Shown here: positions 32,138 through 41,688 of the stretch, piece after piece | Layout of the letters: each line of letters begins with the position of its first letter | Position numbering within the stretch: position 1 is the first letter of the stretch | Notes under the pieces: generated by a model | What the model was told of the DNA's origin: nothing | Database searches by the model: none | Seen by the model: the letters and a program-made list of their open reading frames with translations, nothing else | Made by a program: the position numbers and the translations under genes | Origin: a virus | Virus record (IMG/VR): IMGVR_UViG_3300046171_000231 | Span: 1-64,000 of that record | Reading direction: 5' to 3' (one strand) | DNA length: 64,000 nucleotides

Positions 32138-34689
32138 TATCCTCCTCCATATCCACCGCCACCTGACGATCCACCCCCACCTGATCCCGAAGACCCGCTA
32201 CTACCAGTATTGTTATTATTAGGAGGAGTGTAACTCGGTTGAGTCGTTTGTTGACTTGGTGTATCAGCCATTGTAGTTGAAGTATCGCTGCTTGGGATAG
32301 CTTGTATTGTGGTGTCGGAAACATTTTCTTGAATTTCTAGTGATGAAACTGTGGTTACAGATGACATTGATGCCATCATACCCCTTGATGTTCGACTTTC
32401 TTGGGGTGTATCATATATTATAAGATCACTATCTGAGTGTTTAGCACCTGTCATTTTTATACCATTAGACATAACGTGAAATACTCCATAATATGGTTCT
32501 CCATTCACAAAACCAACAATGCCATCACGAGGTGTAATACAATCTATGACCTGTTTTATCTCTCCCTGATACTCAGGTCTTGGAGTTAGTTGTGCTGATA
32601 ATATTGCACCAAATCCTGTAGTTGATTCACCATTAGGTCCTGTTATACTCAAGACTGGAAATTCTGTAACTTCCTTAACATTGTTTGTCGCAGGATTTGG
32701 AGGAATTACATTCAAGAGTTTACCATTTGAATCAATAAACTTCGTATAAACATTTCCCTGTTGGTCAGTGATAATATCTTCTTCTTTATAACCCTCACCA
32801 GGATTTACTACAACTACGTGATCGACTGTATAAGTATCATCATTTGTTTCAATGATTGGATAATTCTCTCCACCATTTACAACATATATGTCCGTGACTT
32901 GTCCATAAGTTGGTGATGTCTTATCATAATCTATAACTGCTCTTGCTAACCCACCATAACCTTGATTACAATTATCTACTATTTCAACAAATGGTGGTGT
33001 AGTATATCCTGAACCCATACTAGTCATTTTAACACCAATCAAACTCCCTGTCAATTCTGCTGCGGAATCTCCAACTAAACCACCTAAGATCGCTTGACCT
33101 GCTGCACCCTCACCATCTCCTCCAAAAACATTTACTTTTATACCAGAGCAATTAGTAGGTGTTCCAGTAAAACAATCACCTAAACCACTTCGATAACCAG
33201 GTGTATTTACCAGAGGAGACATGAAATCAAAAGCACCAAGACTCCCTGCTAAACTACCAATCGCACCAGCGATAGGAGGTATTTGAATATTTGGTAAATT
33301 TAAATTTACACCACTAAGTAAGTTATTTAAGACTCCAGTTCCACCCGCTGCTTCCTTCAATGATTCAGCTGCATTTGCCACACTCATAAGAGAACCTGAT
33401 AAATCTTCAAGTGATTTGACTGTAATACTTTTCGGTCCTTTACCAAGTGTCCATTGATTTGTTTTTTGTCCAATTATTGATGATGCGGTTGGTAAATCAC
33501 AACCACCTAACGCATCTGACAAACCAAGTAAACCATCTGCCTTATCTCTTAACATACCTCCAATGTCACCAGGAAAAATGTCAGAAACATCACCCATCAA
33601 AGGTCCTAATGCTCCATCTATACTTCCAATAATACTATTCATTATACCTGCATTAAATTGATCTCCTATACAGTCATTAAAGTTTTGAACATTATCTAAT
33701 AATGGAGCTAATAAATTTGAAATATTACCCTCTAACTTATCTGTTACATTTTTCATCATACAAGGTATGGCATTTTCGATGTTTAAGATTGAAGGCACTT
33801 TTGCTTTTTGTGCTAAACTAGCAGCTTTCTTTGCTAGTGCTATATTACCTGTTTTCTTTAAAACTTCACCATACTTATCTTTATAAAGTTTATGTAATCC
33901 CTGATTCATCTTAGGTGCCATCTCTGAGAAAGTTGAAGATATCATACCTGCTGACATACCAGTAGATAAACTTGCAATTGATTTTGAAGCATCACTCAAT
34001 ATCTTATTTTTCATCATCGGTGTGGCTGATTTAAAATTTTTCACTGCATTTGAAACTTCACCATTTATCTTATTTACTGCTGCTCTTGCTCCATTTGCAT
34101 CACCTGCAGTAATTGTCATTCCAACAATTGAACTCGCTGATTTTGTAACTTGTCCTGTTGCTTCCTCAATCTTTTTCGCAGTTTCGGCATCAACTTGTCT
34201 ATTAGTTGGACTTGAAAGTTTGTTTTGATCACCTGCTTCACTTTGAGCAATATTATCATTTGGTTTGACTTTACTTGTATATCCTGTAAATGGAGTAAAT
34301 GGTTGAGAGTATGATTTATCTTTTGACTTTGCAGCAGCAGGGGATGAACTTGAAAAAACCCCAAGTATAACTGGTTGTTGTGCATTATCACCATCTAAGA
34401 AAAATCCAAGAACTGTATCACCTGGTGATATCTTTGGTGGTTTACCTCTTCCAGCTCTACCTGAACCAGCCTCTGGAGATTTTAATACGTGTGCCCAAGG
34501 TAGTTCTTCATTTTTAAGTTCAACATCATCTTCTGGATGATATCCTAAAATTCTTACTTTAACTCTATCTCCCCATCCACCACCATTAATCTGCGAACCT
34601 TGTGCATCTTCTGGTGCGACTTGTCCTACCCACCAGCGAAAACCATCTCTACCAATGAAATTACTTTGTATTAAAGAATTTTCAATCAT
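32134..34689 (-). CDS. gp5: gp5-like baseplate hub/OB-fold spike protein (851 aa)
   Basis: The N-terminal 110 residues form the gp5/VgrG OB fold: RVKVRILGYHPEDDVELKNE, LPWAHVL, then GDTVLGFFLDGDNAQQPVILG. The rest contains long helical and beta segments and a Gly/Ser-rich tail. I see no T4 lysozyme-type catalytic domain; cyanophage gp5 is usually annotated as baseplate lysozyme without it. Overlaps the gp27-like gene by four bases, as expected for the hub pair. Confidence 0.8.
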   Translation of the reverse strand: MIENSLIQSNFIGRDGFRWWVGQVAPEDAQGSQINGGGWGDRVKVRILGYHPEDDVELKNEELPWAHVLKSPEAGSGRAGRGKPPKISPGDTVLGFFLDGDNAQQPVILGVFSSSSPAAAKSKDKSYSQPFTPFTGYTSKVKPNDNIAQSEAGDQNKLSSPTNRQVDAETAKKIEEATGQVTKSASSIVGMTITAGDANGARAAVNKINGEVSNAVKNFKSATPMMKNKILSDASKSIASLSTGMSAGMISSTFSEMAPKMNQGLHKLYKDKYGEVLKKTGNIALAKKAASLAQKAKVPSILNIENAIPCMMKNVTDKLEGNISNLLAPLLDNVQNFNDCIGDQFNAGIMNSIIGSIDGALGPLMGDVSDIFPGDIGGMLRDKADGLLGLSDALGGCDLPTASSIIGQKTNQWTLGKGPKSITVKSLEDLSGSLMSVANAAESLKEAAGGTGVLNNLLSGVNLNLPNIQIPPIAGAIGSLAGSLGAFDFMSPLVNTPGYRSGLGDCFTGTPTNCSGIKVNVFGGDGEGAAGQAILGGLVGDSAAELTGSLIGVKMTSMGSGYTTPPFVEIVDNCNQGYGGLARAVIDYDKTSPTYGQVTDIYVVNGGENYPIIETNDDTYTVDHVVVVNPGEGYKEEDIITDQQGNVYTKFIDSNGKLLNVIPPNPATNNVKEVTEFPVLSITGPNGESTTGFGAILSAQLTPRPEYQGEIKQVIDCITPRDGIVGFVNGEPYYGVFHVMSNGIKMTGAKHSDSDLIIYDTPQESRTSRGMMASMSSVTTVSSLEIQENVSDTTIQAIPSSDTSTTMADTPSQQTTQPSYTPPNNNNTGSSGSSGSGGGGSSGGGGYGGGY

Positions 34690-35999
34690 TTTGCTTTCCT
34701 CCCATCAGTATCTCTACAAAGTTGAAGTTTGGTGTAAGAACCTGTAGAATTAAAAAAATGAGTTAATTTTTTAATCAAGTACAAACCACTTTGTTCTTGG
34801 TCAGGTTCTTTTCTCTTTTCAACGTCAATTCTTGGAAATTCACATTCAAGTATATCACCTGCCATCAAATTTGTATTTAAAGGAATAGTCATAGTTAATA
34901 TTTGAGTGAACAGTGTATTATACCTCATCATTGCTTGTGAGTGTATTCTAGCAGGATCAGCATTACCTAATTCAGATACTTTTGAATCAGTTGTACCTAT
35001 ATCTAGTATGCCACAAACATAACGACTCGGTACTGACGCTAATGTTCTATTATCTTTTTGACTTAGTTGTGGCAAGACTATATCTATATCTGCACCTAAA
35101 TTTTCTATCTTACCTGAATAATCTTCTAATTTAAAAACTCTCTGTGATGCTGTTGTATATTCAAATGTAAGAGGGTTCATATAAATTCGATGACTGCAAT
35201 ATGCACCTCTTTCTAGATTTTCTAGTAAATTTTGATTTTTTGATGTTGAAAATTCTAAAATTTTAAAATCTTTTGTTGTATCATTACCATCTATAATACC
35301 TGGTGCGTAAGTATATTTTTGTTCATAAGGATCATTTCTTATGAGGGAATCTATAGACTTAAATCTAAATCCCTGTTGTGTTTCAAAGAAGAAATATCCT
35401 GCTGTTGCATCTCTACCAGAAACATTACCAGGCACTGATTTAGATGCTAACATTGTCATAACTGTGAATGGTTTTCTCATATTACCGTAAAATCCATACG
35501 GATTTTCAGTTTCATCAACATCATATAATTTATCTGTACTTAAATAATTTTTACATATATCATCAACACTATCTGAAATTTTAGTAGTTGGTAAAAATCT
35601 CTTCCCAACTCTTACAGTTTCATTTGTAATCGCTTCTCTGGATACAAGTTTAAGTGTAAACATCTCTCTTTCAGCATCTATCATTACATTTTCAATTGAT
35701 GCAACAAACATATTCTCTAATTCTAATCCTTTATTATCTGCAGAATTACCAGCAATTTTGATTGTCATTCTCTCACCACCCCTTAACGGAAATCCATTAT
35801 ATAATGATTGCATTTTACCGTCATCACCTTCAATAACGTTACCAGTATTAACAACAACTACCATTGCAGTTATCATAGGAGAATATACATCTTCATAGTA
35901 GTTAAAACTAACTACACCAGCAGATATATTGGCAGATTTAGAACCATCTACAGCCTCTAATTCAAATTTTTCGTACAGTGATTTATCTATTGCAGCCAT
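34686..35999 (-). CDS. gp27: gp27-like baseplate hub protein (437 aa)
   Basis: MAAIDKSLYEKFELEAVDGS and SFNYYEDVYSPMITAMVVV are the start of the T4 gp27/VgrG-N hub family. Later segments QNLLENLERGAYCSHRIYM and NLMAGDILECEFPRID fit. It forms the trimeric hub below the tail tube with gp5, whose gene follows directly. ATGA and TAATG overlaps with neighbours. Confidence 0.82.
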   Translation of the reverse strand: MAAIDKSLYEKFELEAVDGSKSANISAGVVSFNYYEDVYSPMITAMVVVVNTGNVIEGDDGKMQSLYNGFPLRGGERMTIKIAGNSADNKGLELENMFVASIENVMIDAEREMFTLKLVSREAITNETVRVGKRFLPTTKISDSVDDICKNYLSTDKLYDVDETENPYGFYGNMRKPFTVMTMLASKSVPGNVSGRDATAGYFFFETQQGFRFKSIDSLIRNDPYEQKYTYAPGIIDGNDTTKDFKILEFSTSKNQNLLENLERGAYCSHRIYMNPLTFEYTTASQRVFKLEDYSGKIENLGADIDIVLPQLSQKDNRTLASVPSRYVCGILDIGTTDSKVSELGNADPARIHSQAMMRYNTLFTQILTMTIPLNTNLMAGDILECEFPRIDVEKRKEPDQEQSGLYLIKKLTHFFNSTGSYTKLQLCRDTDGRKAK

Positions 36000-37381
36000 T
36001 ACGTATACTTAAGAGTTGATGAACTTTGCAGTTTCATTAATGTTTTTTCATCTTCAACTGCTGAAGATGTAAGTTTAGTTCCACCGCCACCACCTGATGC
36101 CATAGCGACAGACGGTGAAGACATATCAACTGGTTTTTCCATTATCATTACAGTTCTAGTTGGTTTTCTACTTGTTTTAACATCAACATCTTTTTTAGTT
36201 GGTGTAACAAGTGATGATAAATTAACCTTTCTACTTCCTCCTTGACCACTTTCAAAGTCAGCATTATACTCGTCAACAGAAGCAAGCATTGTACTCTCTG
36301 TAGGAGTGACACTTTCATTTATGTTTGCAACACTATTTGGTGTTCCTAAAAATGATGATTTTCTTCTGTCATTTCTATTTTTTGTTTTTTGATTTCTTTT
36401 AATTGATTCATCTTGTTTCTTTTTCAATACCTCTCTCGGATCTTCTATAGATGATGAAGCAGTTGCAGGTGCTGATTTTGCTCCTCCACCTCTCTGAGGT
36501 GTTACACCACCTGTATCTGTTTCAACTCCCTCTATACTATCAGATTCACCCTCAATTGAGACGGGATCTTCACCCTTACTTTCTACTGATTTACCAATGT
36601 CATTAACAACACCCTCTATTTCTCTTTTCTCTCCTTCATTACCATCAACAGAAGTAGGTTCTGCACCTGCGTCAGATACATTAGAAGTTTCTTTACTTTT
36701 CTGTTCTTGAGGGGTGTCAACTTCAAAACCAGGTGGATTTTCTAATCCAAAATTTTCAGGATCTGAAAATAAATTTGCAGACTCAGCTAACTCTCTCTGT
36801 GTTTTTTGTACATTTCCCTGAGTGCCTTCTAATTCTTTATCAATTTTACTTTTATTTGAAATAAAATCAAAATTTAATAATTTACCAAGTGTAGCACCAA
36901 TTATCGAACCGATTCCAAGCACAACATCTTTCACACCATTTACAAAGAATCCTAATATTCCTCCAACTCTTTTAATATTATTAATTAAAGTATTAATACC
37001 CATCAAAATTTTTGGAAGGTTTGTTGCTGCCCATCCTAATAACAATATACCTAAAAAGTCCAGTATTCTTCCTAAAAATCCTCTGGTACTCTTAGCAAGC
37101 AGAGAACCTTGTCTTTTGGATGTTCCAGTGACTGATGATGCTTCAAGTTCATCTTCTCTATCTTTTCTCCTTATATTTTCTTGTCTTCTTCTAAAAAATA
37201 TATTATCTTTACGAATCAAATTTCTTTTAAATTGATTTGTCTCTCTTAATTGTTTTTGTATATCTTGTGAACTACTTCGAGCACTTGATAATGATTTTGA
37301 AAATTTTGCAGCAGTGTTTGATATCGATTTAATGCTTATCGATGATTTAAGTGCAGAATTCCTTCTTGAAGAAATGGACAT
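35999..37381 (-). CDS. Virion structural protein with hydrophobic segments (460 aa)
   Basis: A basic, Ser-rich N-terminus, then a hydrophobic region at about residues 108-175 (RILDFLGILLLGWAATNLPK), then a long acidic, low-complexity C-terminal part. The hydrophobic block resembles SFFTFLTLGWLTNSLIN in the next gene upstream, suggesting paralogy. Position between the gp27-like and gp51-like genes suggests a gp28/gp29-type hub or tape-measure role, which is inference. Confidence 0.68.
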   Translation of the reverse strand: MSISSRRNSALKSSISIKSISNTAAKFSKSLSSARSSSQDIQKQLRETNQFKRNLIRKDNIFFRRRQENIRRKDREDELEASSVTGTSKRQGSLLAKSTRGFLGRILDFLGILLLGWAATNLPKILMGINTLINNIKRVGGILGFFVNGVKDVVLGIGSIIGATLGKLLNFDFISNKSKIDKELEGTQGNVQKTQRELAESANLFSDPENFGLENPPGFEVDTPQEQKSKETSNVSDAGAEPTSVDGNEGEKREIEGVVNDIGKSVESKGEDPVSIEGESDSIEGVETDTGGVTPQRGGGAKSAPATASSSIEDPREVLKKKQDESIKRNQKTKNRNDRRKSSFLGTPNSVANINESVTPTESTMLASVDEYNADFESGQGGSRKVNLSSLVTPTKKDVDVKTSRKPTRTVMIMEKPVDMSSPSVAMASGGGGGTKLTSSAVEDEKTLMKLQSSSTLKYT

Positions 37382-39070
37382 TATGCACTAGCTCCATAAG
37401 TTGATGTAGCATACATCGTATGAATATTATTATTATCAAATCCTATCTGTGGTAATCTATTTGTATCATCGTCTGGGGGTGCAACTCCACCACCTCCACC
37501 AGCATCTCCACCACCTCCACCTTGATTGGGAAAGTAATAACTTGTGGTGCTCCTTCTTCCATTGTTGATATAGTTTGTGCGATTTCTGAATTATTCTTAC
37601 TTCTTGGTGTAATTGATGAAATTAAAAGATTTGAACTTTGTGCTGCTATCAATTCCCTATTTTTCTTACCTATCTCAGAGAGAGGTCCGTATACAGTATT
37701 ATTTGATCCTCCATCAATTGAAATAGGATTAGCACCTACACTTTCTACCACCTTATCATCACTGAGAACCGCCTCCCCTGTTAAATCAATAGAATTGTCT
37801 GTTGGTCCTTCATCTTCTTGTTCATTACCAACTTTAAATCCAAACAGTGCTTTTATACCTTTAAATATACCCTTAAATGCTTCTTCACCAAGGAAACCAC
37901 CGATAATTCCACCAATAAGAGCACCTGGTGCAGCACCTATACCACCAACCTAATGCACCTAAAGTTGCTCCTAATGCTGCACCTGCTTTTGCTCCAGCAA
38001 AGAATCCTGCTGCTGCAGCGGCTTGCTGCACCCTACTCCCTCACCTCTAATAAAGTAAAGACAAATGAGAATAATGGTCCACCAACTTTACTTATAAACC
38101 TACTACCTTTTTTTATAAATCCTTTTATACCTGTATCTATAATTGGTTTGTAATCTTTTGCAGTATTTTTTGCAGTTTCCTTTGCTACTTTATCTGCAAT
38201 TGCTTTCTTTGGAAACTTTGTGTCTAAGAAATTTAAAATTTTACTAAATTGAGTTTTAACGAAACTAGTTCCAGCTATGGCAGCTGGTACAACCACTGCT
38301 CCAACCACTGCGTCTCCCACTGGTCCGCCTGTAGGAGATATTGCTTTCGCACCTTTTAATAATAATGTTCCAGCAGCGATACCAGCAGCTATTTTTGCAA
38401 ATGGAGTTCTAAGAAGTCCTCCTCTTGCAATTCTTAATGCACTTGTACTAAGAAAACCTAATCCAGTTAATATACCCTTAAAACCAACAGTCAACGCTGC
38501 GATTGTCGCACCTGCAATTATTAACTGTCTTTGAAATGTTGATTTTAATTGAGTGAATAAATCAGTGTTTTTATCTGCACCTGCATTGATTACATTGATT
38601 AGACTATTAGTTAACCACCCTAGTGTTAAAAAAGTAAAGAAAGAACCTAGATTTGCTAATCCACCTTGTACTTTCTGTGCCACTCTTCTAACTGGCATTG
38701 TAAGTGCTTGTTGTATGCGTGACTCTACTTGACTTTCTTTTCCTTCTCTTAATCCTTGCTCTGCTAAAATTCTTTCACGATTTTGTTTTGCTGCTTCTCT
38801 TTGCCTAGCTAAAGAATCACTTACTGCTAAATTTTCTTTGATTGATGCTAATGATCCACTTAAACCTGCAACTTGTGCATTTATATTTGTTAACTGTGCT
38901 GAAACGTTATTGAGTGCTAATGAATTTTGTTGTAGTAAATTAGTTGTTTGAGGATCTGGTTGAGCCTGAACAGGTGCACGACCACCACCAAGGACACTAG
39001 AAGATAAAGTTCTTCTAATACCTCTTAAACCTCCTGCAAGTGGCGATGCTAATCCTTGTTCCTCATCCAT
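37381..39070 (-). pseudogene. Virion hub/tape-measure-like protein, frame-disrupted (about 563 codons)
   Basis: Starts MDEEQGLASPLAGGLRGIRR; coiled-coil region near 50-130 and hydrophobic helices near 145-260. The first frame ends at 38033, but the protein continues in other frames as QQAAAAAGFFAGAKAGAALG and GAAPGALIGGIIGGFLGEEA and finally YFPNQGGGGG and TYGASA, stopping at 37381 with a TAATG junction. Frame changes are needed near 38040, 37949 and 37535. Three small indels in an essential-looking gene point to sequence errors. Resembles the 460-aa gene downstream. Confidence 0.72.
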
Positions 39071-39242
39071 TATTTTCTTGTTGTGCTTTTAGATTTTCTT
39101 CTTCAACATACTGTTGTAATAATGAAACATAGATTTCTCTCTCCCAAGGCATCATATTTTCTAACTCAGTTAAGCTATATTTATGATGCTGCATCAAGGC
39201 AAAATTTAATTTGTAGTATGACGCAAGATCTTCATGAGCCAT
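39063..39242 (-). CDS. gp51: gp51-like baseplate hub assembly protein (59 aa)
   Basis: KLNFALMQHHKYSLTELENM then MPWEREIYVSLLQQ is the conserved core seen in cyanophage gp51-type baseplate hub assembly proteins and in similar tail proteins of other phages. Position between gp26 and the hub genes agrees with T4 order. Overlaps the next gene by eight bases. Confidence 0.7.
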   Translation of the reverse strand: MAHEDLASYYKLNFALMQHHKYSLTELENMMPWEREIYVSLLQQYVEEENLKAQQENNG

Positions 39243-39244
39243 AC

Positions 39245-39967
39245 TTACCCGAAAAAATTCTGTAGCCCCTCTAGCACAATCTTGTTTTCCTTTTTAGTAT
39301 TTGGATTGATTACAGTCACAGTATGTGATAACTTTGGCATAGTCTCAAAGAACTTTTCAATCATTTTAAATTGTTTTGAATCTAATTGTTCTAAAAAGTC
39401 TTTTAATTCTTTTTTAGTACAATCAGCAGAACTCCAAGATTCTTCTTCAGAATATACTTGTTCAATACAAGATGCAATTAAATCGAATGTATCATCTACA
39501 TTCATATCATCAACAGCTCCAGCAAAGTTACTTTTGATAAATTCATTCAGTGATGGATACTTCATTCTTAATGTATAAGTATCGTCAAGTTTGATATCAC
39601 TTTCGTGATCTTCACTTTTTTGAACTTTAATGGAATCAATATTAATTAAAGCGGGAACTTGTGTTTTTCCATCATCTGGACAAGTAACCATAACTTCAAT
39701 ATCCTCTCCAACAGACTTTCCACGAATATTTAAAAACAAATACTCAATATCAAATGTTGATAATTTGTCAACTTTTATACCTCTGGTTAGTATACAGTGA
39801 GTGATAACATTTTTGACTGCATTAGCAATCTGCTTTGTATCTTGGGATTCCATTGCAAGAATGAGAATCTTCTCTTCTTTAACTAAAAAAGGTCTAAATT
39901 TTATTTTTCTGTTTGACGAAGGTAACACCAACTCATAAGTCGGTGTTGCAATTTTTGGTAAAGGCAT
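39245..39967 (-). CDS. gp26: gp26-like baseplate hub protein (240 aa)
   Basis: MPLPKIATPTYELVLPSSNR then FRPFLVKEEKILILAMES is the gp26 family signature. Remaining sequence has the usual acidic middle and helical C-terminus. gp26 takes part in T4 baseplate hub assembly. A perfect TATAAATA late promoter lies 26 bases upstream; gp51-like gene follows two bases after the stop. Confidence 0.8.
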   Translation of the reverse strand: MPLPKIATPTYELVLPSSNRKIKFRPFLVKEEKILILAMESQDTKQIANAVKNVITHCILTRGIKVDKLSTFDIEYLFLNIRGKSVGEDIEVMVTCPDDGKTQVPALINIDSIKVQKSEDHESDIKLDDTYTLRMKYPSLNEFIKSNFAGAVDDMNVDDTFDLIASCIEQVYSEEESWSSADCTKKELKDFLEQLDSKQFKMIEKFFETMPKLSHTVTVINPNTKKENKIVLEGLQNFFG

Positions 39968-39992
39968 AATAACTATTACACTTCAGTAAAAT

Positions 39993-40000
39993 TATTTATA
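39993..40000 (-). promoter_or_regulatory. T4-type late promoter (TATAAATA)
   Basis: Perfect TATAAATA on the minus strand 26 bases before the gp26 ATG. Confidence 0.78.
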
Positions 40001-40028
40001 GTGGTTTTGTAAACTTATTATAGCACAA

Positions 40029-40865
40029 TTATGGAGATATGCCAGGTGCTGTAGATGGATAATTAGCTTGAACAGTAACTGGAGAGAAACCACCCTTAGT
40101 CAATTGTCCATATTCACCTCTTGGATTATCCTGATTTAAATATCTACCCATTGATTGATAAGCAAGTGCATTTAATTGGTCATCTTTAAGAGATAGTCCA
40201 TCTCTATTTGGATTTCCACGACCAAATCCAAGATCATTGAATGCTCTTCTTAAATCTCTTGCTAATGAAGATGACTCACCAGAAATATATCTATCATAGC
40301 TAAATGATGCAGTTGCTTTAAGCACCTGTGAGTTACCATATTGAACTCTTGTTGAATTTAATGATAGTGGAAATAATCCTATAAATCTATATTCTAAGAA
40401 TTTTTTGTGATCTCTTTCAAACTTTACAATTGTTGTATCATTTGATTTATAATTCTTTGGATAATTAAGTTGGAAAAAATACGTATCACTACTAGGATCA
40501 ACTTGATTTCCTCCTGTGATATATTCCATCCAATGTTCTAAAAATTTAAGAGATTTATATTCATTATCTACATAAAATTCAAAATTTATTTGAGTAAAAT
40601 TACGAGTATGTGCAAATCTTTCAACAACTCCTTGATAATCTCCAGTAATATTTTGTGATGCCATTGCACTGCCTGGTAATACAGCATCATAACATAATAA
40701 TCCTACATTATCTGCAATGAATCTTGAATCAATACCTTTTCTTCTAAGATGATTTCTTAATCCACTAGGTGGTAAGGCAAATCTGACAAAATAATTTGAT
40801 GTCTGAGCTACATTCTGTAACTTAGGCAGTATATCTGATATCCCTCTTGGTCTTGGTGCTGGCAC
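40029..40865 (-). CDS. gp54: Baseplate/tail-tube junction protein, gp54-like (278 aa)
   Basis: SNYFVRFALPPSGLRNHL, then DAVLPGSAMASQNITGDYQG and INFEFYVDNEYKSLKFLEHW give the tail-tube fold shared by T4 gp19 and gp54; with gp48, gp53 and gp26 nearby gp54 is the best fit. The start is a GTG at 40865; no upstream ATG exists. A CTAAATAAC late promoter lies 24 bases before it, overlapping the promoter of the divergent gp4 gene. Confidence 0.72.
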   Translation of the reverse strand: MPAPRPRGISDILPKLQNVAQTSNYFVRFALPPSGLRNHLRRKGIDSRFIADNVGLLCYDAVLPGSAMASQNITGDYQGVVERFAHTRNFTQINFEFYVDNEYKSLKFLEHWMEYITGGNQVDPSSDTYFFQLNYPKNYKSNDTTIVKFERDHKKFLEYRFIGLFPLSLNSTRVQYGNSQVLKATASFSYDRYISGESSSLARDLRRAFNDLGFGRGNPNRDGLSLKDDQLNALAYQSMGRYLNQDNPRGEYGQLTKGGFSPVTVQANYPSTAPGISP

Positions 40866-40866
40866 T

Positions 40867-40895
40867 CTAAATACTTCTATAGTATAGTTATTTAG
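40867..40895. promoter_or_regulatory. Overlapping divergent late promoter pair
   Basis: Plus-strand CTAAATA at 40867-40873 lies 23 bases before the gp4 ATG (40896). Minus-strand CTAAATA at 40889-40895 lies 24 bases before the GTG of the gp54-like gene. The two boxes face across a 15-base spacer, so each transcript starts inside the other promoter region. Confidence 0.72.
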
Positions 40896-41330
40896 ATGGC
40901 TTATAGGGGAAAATACTATCCGTCATATCCTAAAAAGTACAAGGGTGATCCGACCAATATAATTTACAGGTCACTTTGGGAAAGAAAGTTTATGGTGTAC
41001 TGTGACAAGAATACTAAAATTCTTGAGTGGGGAAGTGAAGAGATTGCTCTCCCATATATCTCACCTCACGATAGTCGAGTACACAGATACTTCCCAGACT
41101 TTTATATTAAGGTTCAAGAGAACACAGGTAAAATAAAAAGATACCTGATTGAAGTGAAGCCACTTAAACAAACAACAAAACCAAAAAGACCAAAAAGACA
41201 AACCAAAGGTTACATTCGTGAAGCATTTGAATATGCAAGGAATCAAGCAAAGTGGAAAGCAGCAAGAGAGTATTGTGCTGACCGAATGTGGGAGTTTAAA
41301 GTAATTACAGAAAAAGAGTTAGACATATGA
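40896..41330 (+). CDS. gp4: gp4-like head completion protein (144 aa)
   Basis: IIYRSLWERKFMVYCDKNTK and the following strand with ISPHDSRVHRYFPDFYI and KRYLIEVKP are the T4 gp4 (gp50) head completion signature, which has a TnsA/PD-(D/E)XK-like fold: D in FPDF and E-x-K in IEVK. It caps filled heads before tail joining. Overlaps the next gene by four bases. Confidence 0.85.
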   Translation: MAYRGKYYPSYPKKYKGDPTNIIYRSLWERKFMVYCDKNTKILEWGSEEIALPYISPHDSRVHRYFPDFYIKVQENTGKIKRYLIEVKPLKQTTKPKRPKRQTKGYIREAFEYARNQAKWKAAREYCADRMWEFKVITEKELDI

Positions 41331-41674
41331 GTCGTATAGATCCTATAATGAAAAGATTCATCGGTAATGAAAGTGCTGATGATTTAGCAACAGATATACT
41401 CGAAGTGTTGACTGAGGGAAGTAATGTTCCTCAAGCAGGTAATTTTTATGTCTTTGTATACAACGCAAAAACACCTGGTATTGCGTATGACTCACACCCA
41501 CTTGTTGCTGTGACTGATGTTTTTCAATGGGGATTCAAGGGATTGAACTATCATTGGGGTGAAATGAGACAATATACCTTCCCAGAAGTGGTTGGTGGGT
41601 TGTATCAAGTAGATGAAATGGAACTAAGAGACTTAAGAACTTTACCTTTTGTCAAAATCCTACTAAATAGTTAA
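41327..41674 (+). CDS. Conserved T4-like phage hypothetical protein (115 aa)
   Basis: QAGNFYVFVYNAKTPGIAYD, PLVAVTDVFQWGFKGLNYHW and RQYTFPEVVGGLY make a compact beta-rich domain that I recall as conserved in T4-like phages next to gp4. It is co-translated with gp4 (ATGA) and its end carries the next late promoter. Function not known. Confidence 0.72.
   Translation: MSRIDPIMKRFIGNESADDLATDILEVLTEGSNVPQAGNFYVFVYNAKTPGIAYDSHPLVAVTDVFQWGFKGLNYHWGEMRQYTFPEVVGGLYQVDEMELRDLRTLPFVKILLNS
41663..41670 (+). promoter_or_regulatory. Late promoter (CTAAATAG)
   Basis: Plus-strand ACTAAATAGTTAAAAAATTAGG overlaps the end of the 115-aa gene, 19 bases before the ATG at 41689. The box is CTAAATAG. Confidence 0.68.
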
Positions 41675-41688
41675 AAAATTAGGTCGAT

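Noticed and set aside
32134-34689. Lysozyme domain in gp5
   Set aside because: Only the OB-fold and structural parts are visible; no T4-lysozyme catalytic segment could be found.
37443-37751. Independent 102-aa gene
   Set aside because: It is the tail of the disrupted hub/tape gene and begins at an internal GTG without a ribosome site.
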